DNA of 64,000 nucleotides from JAAXXJ01 sp964412455 (GTDB lineage Bacteria > Nitrospirota > UBA9217). Every line of letters starts with the position of its first letter. The first letter of the stretch is position 1. The notes beneath the pieces are model-generated. The model did no database searches. It had not been told where the DNA came from and was given only the letters and a program-made list of their open reading frames with translations. The stretch covers positions 1 to 64,000 of the forward strand of contig CAYPOT010000001.1 of the NCBI GenBank assembly GCA_964412455.1, in the 5' to 3' direction. Below, in pieces: positions 60,084 through 64,000 of the stretch. Position numbers and translations under genes: made by a program.

Positions 60084-61274
60084 CTAGGAAGAAGCCCCTC
60101 TCTTCGCGAGCCGGTGATATGCAGTAGCGGTGCTCTCGGCGACGACGGTTGGGTGGTATTTCCGTTCAGCAAGATCTCGGCCCATTTTGCCGTACCGTTC
60201 ACGGAGAGCGGGATTCTGCACGAGAGACCGCAGACCCTGGTAGAGAGCGGTGGCATCAGCCGGCTGCACCAGAATGCCAGCGTCCTCCACGACATCGGGA
60301 ATGGACCCGCTAAGCGTGGATACCACCGGTCTGCCGCACGCCAGGGCCTCGATCAGGACCATGCCGAATTGCTCCTGCCATTCTTCGGTCGGAATGCTCG
60401 GGAGTACAAAGATGTCCGCCGCCGCATAATAGTCCGGCAACCGGTCATGGTCAACGCCGCCGCACCAGATGACCCGATCACTGATCCCTAGTCGATCCGC
60501 AGTGGCCTTCAACGTCAACTCCTGTTCACCGGTGCCGACGATGGCGAGTTTGAGACCACTCCCGGGGGGTGCATCCTGCAGTAGCCTCCTGAAGGCGTAC
60601 AGGAGGAACTCAATACCCTTTGATCGGTGGAGACGTGCGACGGTCAGAATGAGGGTGTCGTCCTTGCCGCACTCGAGAGAGAGCCGAACAGGGTTCTGCT
60701 GCGCCGACGGTCTGAACAGCGCCAGATCGACCGGCTGCGGTATCACCATGATCTTATGGTCTGGCACGCCTTGCAGGATCAGCATCTGCTTGGCACGTTC
60801 GGTTACCGGAAGGAACAAGTCAGTCTGTTCACGTACCACCCTGCTGAGATTCAGGTAAATACCTCTCCGCTCGTCCTGGAACGGGATGTTCTCCCACACG
60901 GTCAGCGCGAGTTTGTTTCCATGTCGCTTCCTGATCAAGGCCGCCTGATAGGAGAAGAGATGGTGCGTGTCGGCGGAGTGGATGATATCGCACGAGCTGA
61001 GCACAGCATCCAGTCCGAACAGCCATTGATTGTATCGGACATACTTGTAGAGCCCGCGATTGATCAGCCGGCCGGCAGACCTGCCGAAAGCATAGAAACA
61101 CTCGCCTGGCCAATGCAACCGGGAAACGGGAAGCGGTATCCCCGATATGTCGAACAGGGGATGATGCGTCCCGATGGCATGGATATCGAACTGGTCCGCG
61201 AGGGACGAATAACGCATCATTTCCCAGGGATTCAGGTACCAACCCCTCAATATGGCGATCTTAAGTTTTCGCAT
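60084..61274 (-). CDS. Glycosyltransferase family 4
   Basis: A 396-residue GT-B enzyme. N-terminal IAILRGWYLNPWEMMRYSSLADQFDIHAIG, middle IMVIPQPVDLALFRP and LILTVARLHRSKGIEFLLYAF, and the donor site LPSIPTEEWQEQFGMVLIEALACGRPVVSTLSGSIPDVV. Acceptor and donor are not known. Confidence 0.93.
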   Translation of the reverse strand: MRKLKIAILRGWYLNPWEMMRYSSLADQFDIHAIGTHHPLFDISGIPLPVSRLHWPGECFYAFGRSAGRLINRGLYKYVRYNQWLFGLDAVLSSCDIIHSADTHHLFSYQAALIRKRHGNKLALTVWENIPFQDERRGIYLNLSRVVREQTDLFLPVTERAKQMLILQGVPDHKIMVIPQPVDLALFRPSAQQNPVRLSLECGKDDTLILTVARLHRSKGIEFLLYAFRRLLQDAPPGSGLKLAIVGTGEQELTLKATADRLGISDRVIWCGGVDHDRLPDYYAAADIFVLPSIPTEEWQEQFGMVLIEALACGRPVVSTLSGSIPDVVEDAGILVQPADATALYQGLRSLVQNPALRERYGKMGRDLAERKYHPTVVAESTATAYHRLAKRGASS

Positions 61275-61325
61275 GGTTTTCAGATGATTAAGCGACAGTA
61301 CGTCATTCTGTCAGAAATGATCCTC

Positions 61326-62231
61326 TCAGATAAGTGCTTTTTTCATACGTTTGTATTGATCGATTGCTTTCCGCGTACATGTCGTTCCGATCGTTCGATA
61401 GAGAAAGCTCCTGGTCCAAAGTTTCATTGGCATCCAGATTCTGTTGAATATGAGGAACGCTGTCCGTTTGAGCGAGAGGGTGCCAAAATACGATCTGTTG
61501 ATGGCGTTCACTTCCCGCTTGCTCTGAGCTGAACGGGAGAAAGTTGCTCCCGTGTTCCTGCAGTTGACGAGAGCACTATCGATCCGGATAAAAGGAATGT
61601 TGTGCCGCATGCTCCGTGCAAAGAAGTCGTAGTCGCCGCCTAATTGAAACCGGGTATCGTAGAGACCGATCGCCTCGTATATATCCTTGTGCACGAACAT
61701 GCTCTGATGATTAACCGTCATGCCAAGCCAGTAGCTCAAGGTCGAATGGAACAGGGCCTTCAGGCCGTACGCTTCGTCCATATAATAAGCATTGCCGTAG
61801 ATAATACTGGGTATACGACACGTCATAAAACGCTCGCTCACGAGCTGGAGCGCACCTGGTTCCAGATAGTCGTCGGCGTTCAAGAGGTTGATCAGGTCCC
61901 CTGTGGCGGCCCTGATCCCTTTGTTCATGGCATCATAGATGCCCTTGTCCGGTTCACTGACCCAATAGTCGACCCTGTCCGCAAACTTCCGTATAATATC
62001 GAGCGTACCATCGGTCGAGCCCCCGTCAATGATGATATACTCGATCCTGTCATAGGATTGATCGATAATGCTCTTTATGGTGCATTCGAGAGTTTTTTCT
62101 CCGTTGCGTACGGCGGTAATGATGGTAATGAGAGGTGCGGACACACATCCTTCGGAAGAAGACGGTATACTGCGGCGCGATCCTCCTTCGATCCGTGTGG
62201 AATGAGAAGGCTGGTTCTGATAATAGGACAT
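61326..62231 (-). CDS. Glycosyltransferase family 2 (WcaA-like)
   Basis: A 301-residue GT-A enzyme: ITIITAVRNGEKTLECTIKSIIDQSYDRIEYIIIDGGSTDGTLDII, DYWVSEPDKGIYDAMNKGIRAATGDLINLLNADDYLEP. This signature group adds sugars in colanic-acid-like polymers. ATG 62231 is used; TTG 62249 is a weaker start. No clear ribosome-binding site. Confidence 0.92.
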   Translation of the reverse strand: MSYYQNQPSHSTRIEGGSRRSIPSSSEGCVSAPLITIITAVRNGEKTLECTIKSIIDQSYDRIEYIIIDGGSTDGTLDIIRKFADRVDYWVSEPDKGIYDAMNKGIRAATGDLINLLNADDYLEPGALQLVSERFMTCRIPSIIYGNAYYMDEAYGLKALFHSTLSYWLGMTVNHQSMFVHKDIYEAIGLYDTRFQLGGDYDFFARSMRHNIPFIRIDSALVNCRNTGATFSRSAQSKREVNAINRSYFGTLSLKRTAFLIFNRIWMPMKLWTRSFLYRTIGTTCTRKAIDQYKRMKKALI

Positions 62232-62288
62232 TGTCAATAGTTTATGCAAATTGTCGCCGCCTTTAGGTCTACATCTGAAACTTATAGG

Positions 62289-63014
62289 CTATTTTCGAAA
62301 AAAGACCCCGTCCATCTGGAGAAGCCTGCCGCTCTGAACATCGCTGAAAACGGGGAAAAGAGCATGCAGGGCATAACCGAGTCCGTCAAGCTTTTCGATC
62401 ATTTCACGATAGAGAACCTGGTTCTCATAAAGCGGTATAAGCGACAGCTCAAGCTGAATGCCCATGATACGCGGCAAGATGCCGGCAGTTCCATCTATCA
62501 CCTGGGATTCATATCCCTGAACGTCGATTTTGAGATACGCTGCAGAGGAACTGGCAACATAATTCATTGCACTCTCGTCCAGTCGGCGCAGCGGAACCAA
62601 CTGATCAGCGATATAGACCGAATCCGGCGCGGACTTGACATGAGCGTCGAGCATATTGAGCACTGAGCTGCTCTGGGAATTGCCGGAAATATGCAAGGTG
62701 ATCTCGCCTGATCTTTCACCGACAGCCATCCGGGGCGCAATGATCCAGTCCTGGACATTTCGGCTCCGCTTGACAAGCTGTTCATGAGCTGAAAGCAGTG
62801 GTTCAAAGGACACGATCGTGCCTCGGTAGCCAAGTTTACGAAGGAACATGCCATATTGTCCGGTATTCGCTCCAACATCGAGCACGAGGTCAATACCGTG
62901 ATGTTCGAGCAACCGCTTGATTCTGCAACGCTCCGAAGTATCAACCGTATAGCGTCGCACTTCAAGGCCGCAGGCACGAAATAGGTATTTTACGAGAGAT
63001 GAAAGAGATTGCAT
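62289..63014 (-). CDS. FkbM-family methyltransferase
   Basis: A 241-residue SAM enzyme: LVLDVGANTGQYGMFLRKLGYRGTIVSFEPL, AVGERSGEITLHISGNSQSSSVL, AAYLKIDVQGYESQVIDG. FkbM enzymes usually O-methylate sugars or polyketides. In this operon a sugar is the obvious target. Confidence 0.93.
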   Translation of the reverse strand: MQSLSSLVKYLFRACGLEVRRYTVDTSERCRIKRLLEHHGIDLVLDVGANTGQYGMFLRKLGYRGTIVSFEPLLSAHEQLVKRSRNVQDWIIAPRMAVGERSGEITLHISGNSQSSSVLNMLDAHVKSAPDSVYIADQLVPLRRLDESAMNYVASSSAAYLKIDVQGYESQVIDGTAGILPRIMGIQLELSLIPLYENQVLYREMIEKLDGLGYALHALFPVFSDVQSGRLLQMDGVFFRK

Positions 63015-63029
63015 CAGGTGAATCTCCGA

Positions 63030-64000
63030 TCAAGTGTGAGATTTATAGTACGGCAATACGATCTCACGATAGAGGTCAAGGTAGCGTTGAGCGACGATCT
63101 GCGACGAAAAGGTAGTGACGGCCTTGGCCCGGGCATTGCTCGATAATATTCTTCGTCTTGTATCGTTTTCGAGAACCCAGGCAATACCGTCTGCAAGGTT
63201 TTCAGTAGAAAACGGTGAGGCTAAATACCCATTTACCTGATGATCAACGATATCCTTCAGCCCCGTCCCATCAAAGGCGACAACCGGTATCCCGCATGCC
63301 ATGGCTTCGGACGCGGTCTGCCCAAACGCTTCCTGTGTTGACGGCACAATCATGACATCCGCCGCAGAATATACCAAGGAAAGACTGATGTCATCATGAA
63401 GACGACCTAGATACCGTACGCGCGTGCGAACATCCATGGGCGTTGCAGGTTTCGAAGAACCAAAGACGAGCAGTTCAATGCCGGTCTTATCATTGCCATG
63501 GAGATATTTGTTTACCGCTAAGACAAGCTTGTCATATCCCTTCCGATTATCAGAGACGGCATTTACGGCGCCAAACAAGATCAGTTTGCGGTCTTTGGGG
63601 AGACCCAACAGTTCGCGTGCGACCGATTTGTCTATGGGTCTATACTCATTCACATTCAGTGCGTTTGGTATGACCTCAATACGATAGCGACTCATGAGAG
63701 AACTGGACCTTGCTCTTTCGGCAAGCCATGTGCTGGGACAAACTATGGTAAGGGCGAGATCTTGATATGCCTGAGATTTGCGTTTCCATGTGCACCACGA
63801 CAGGTCCGTACGGCTGTCGCTGGCCAGTTGAGGGCAATTACCGCAGTGTGACTGATATTTGTCGCAGTCATAACCATAATGGCAGCCTCCGGTGAAGGGC
63901 CACATGTCATGAAGTGTCCATACAAGTGGTCGCTTCATGTGCCTGAGAGAGCCCAGGCGCAGGAAACCATCACAGACCCAGTGAATGTTGATCACGGCGG
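63030..64000 (-). CDS. Glycosyltransferase family 4 (N-terminus outside window)
   Basis: The frame runs to the end of the window without a start (…AVINIHWVCDG). It shows TLHDMWPFTGGCHYGYDCDKY...CGNCPQL (a Cys-rich segment typical of WcaC/amylovoran-type transferases), VIPNALNVNEYRP, LILFGAVNAVSDNRKGYDKLV, and the donor site VPSTQEAFGQTASEAMACGIPVVAFDGTGLKDIV. Partial; first known gene of the minus-strand glycan operon here. Confidence 0.92.
   Translation of the reverse strand, partial: AVINIHWVCDGFLRLGSLRHMKRPLVWTLHDMWPFTGGCHYGYDCDKYQSHCGNCPQLASDSRTDLSWCTWKRKSQAYQDLALTIVCPSTWLAERARSSSLMSRYRIEVIPNALNVNEYRPIDKSVARELLGLPKDRKLILFGAVNAVSDNRKGYDKLVLAVNKYLHGNDKTGIELLVFGSSKPATPMDVRTRVRYLGRLHDDISLSLVYSAADVMIVPSTQEAFGQTASEAMACGIPVVAFDGTGLKDIVDHQVNGYLASPFSTENLADGIAWVLENDTRRRILSSNARAKAVTTFSSQIVAQRYLDLYREIVLPYYKSHT

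Overview
The window looks like a chromosomal segment of a Gram-negative, GC-rich (high-50s percent by eye) anaerobic or facultative bacterium. Evidence for a Gram-negative envelope is a lipoprotein MltD-type transglycosylase, an outer-membrane beta-barrel candidate and multihaem periplasmic cytochromes. A BioW-type biotin operon, CheB-CheR-PAS signalling, abundant interspersed repeats and an SOS box of the GAAC-N4-GTTC kind would suit a Nitrospirota or Desulfobacterota-like lineage. There is no rRNA or other decisive marker here, so the taxonomy is inference only.

1-14.7 kb is an energy-metabolism island, all on the + strand. It holds the end of a metal P-type ATPase with an octapeptide-repeat tail, an eight-haem cytochrome c with a membrane tail, a phosphoketolase, a YihY/BrkB membrane protein and a complete N-type rotary ATPase operon (atpD-C-Q-R-B-E-F-A-G). 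Two genes for ribosome-associated stress factors (a baeRF3-like eRF1 homologue and an HPF/RaiA protein) sit between atpA and atpG, with ATGA stop/start overlaps on both outer sides. An octapeptide unit repeated in the P-type ATPase tail recurs at the C-termini of the b and alpha subunits.

14.7-26.4 kb is a patchwork of signalling and small genes: a decayed copy of a small Gly-rich membrane protein gene, REP-like repeats, a CheB-CheR-PAS fusion, a second YihY/BrkB protein, the better-preserved copy of the small gene, a catalytically dead rhomboid-like protein, Smr and TfoX-N proteins, a response regulator, a DUF protein, a response-regulator diguanylate cyclase and a lytic transglycosylase.

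26.6-38.4 kb carries DNA polymerase genes (dnaE, dinB), tRNA-Cys, an SLC12-like transporter, two toxin-antitoxin pairs with readable promoter-operators, gene remnants, lexA with its SOS-box promoter, tRNA-Gly and htpX. 38.5-46.5 kb holds a probable hsp20-lon-lipA-methyltransferase-glycosyltransferase run, an outer-membrane protein and a small cytochrome c.

46.5-51 kb is the biotin operon bioB-bioW-bioF-fabG-like-bioD (minus strand) behind a BirA-type operator. No bioA is present. 51-64 kb is nucleotide-sugar and exopolysaccharide biosynthesis: manB/algC, a four-helix-bundle protein, manC/cpsB, galE, a WbaP/WcaJ-type initiating transferase, and a tightly packed minus-strand operon of glycosyltransferases and methyltransferases that runs off the window. 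This region is littered with heptanucleotide tandem arrays. Some abut stop codons, one supplies a start codon, and one lies in frame inside manB.
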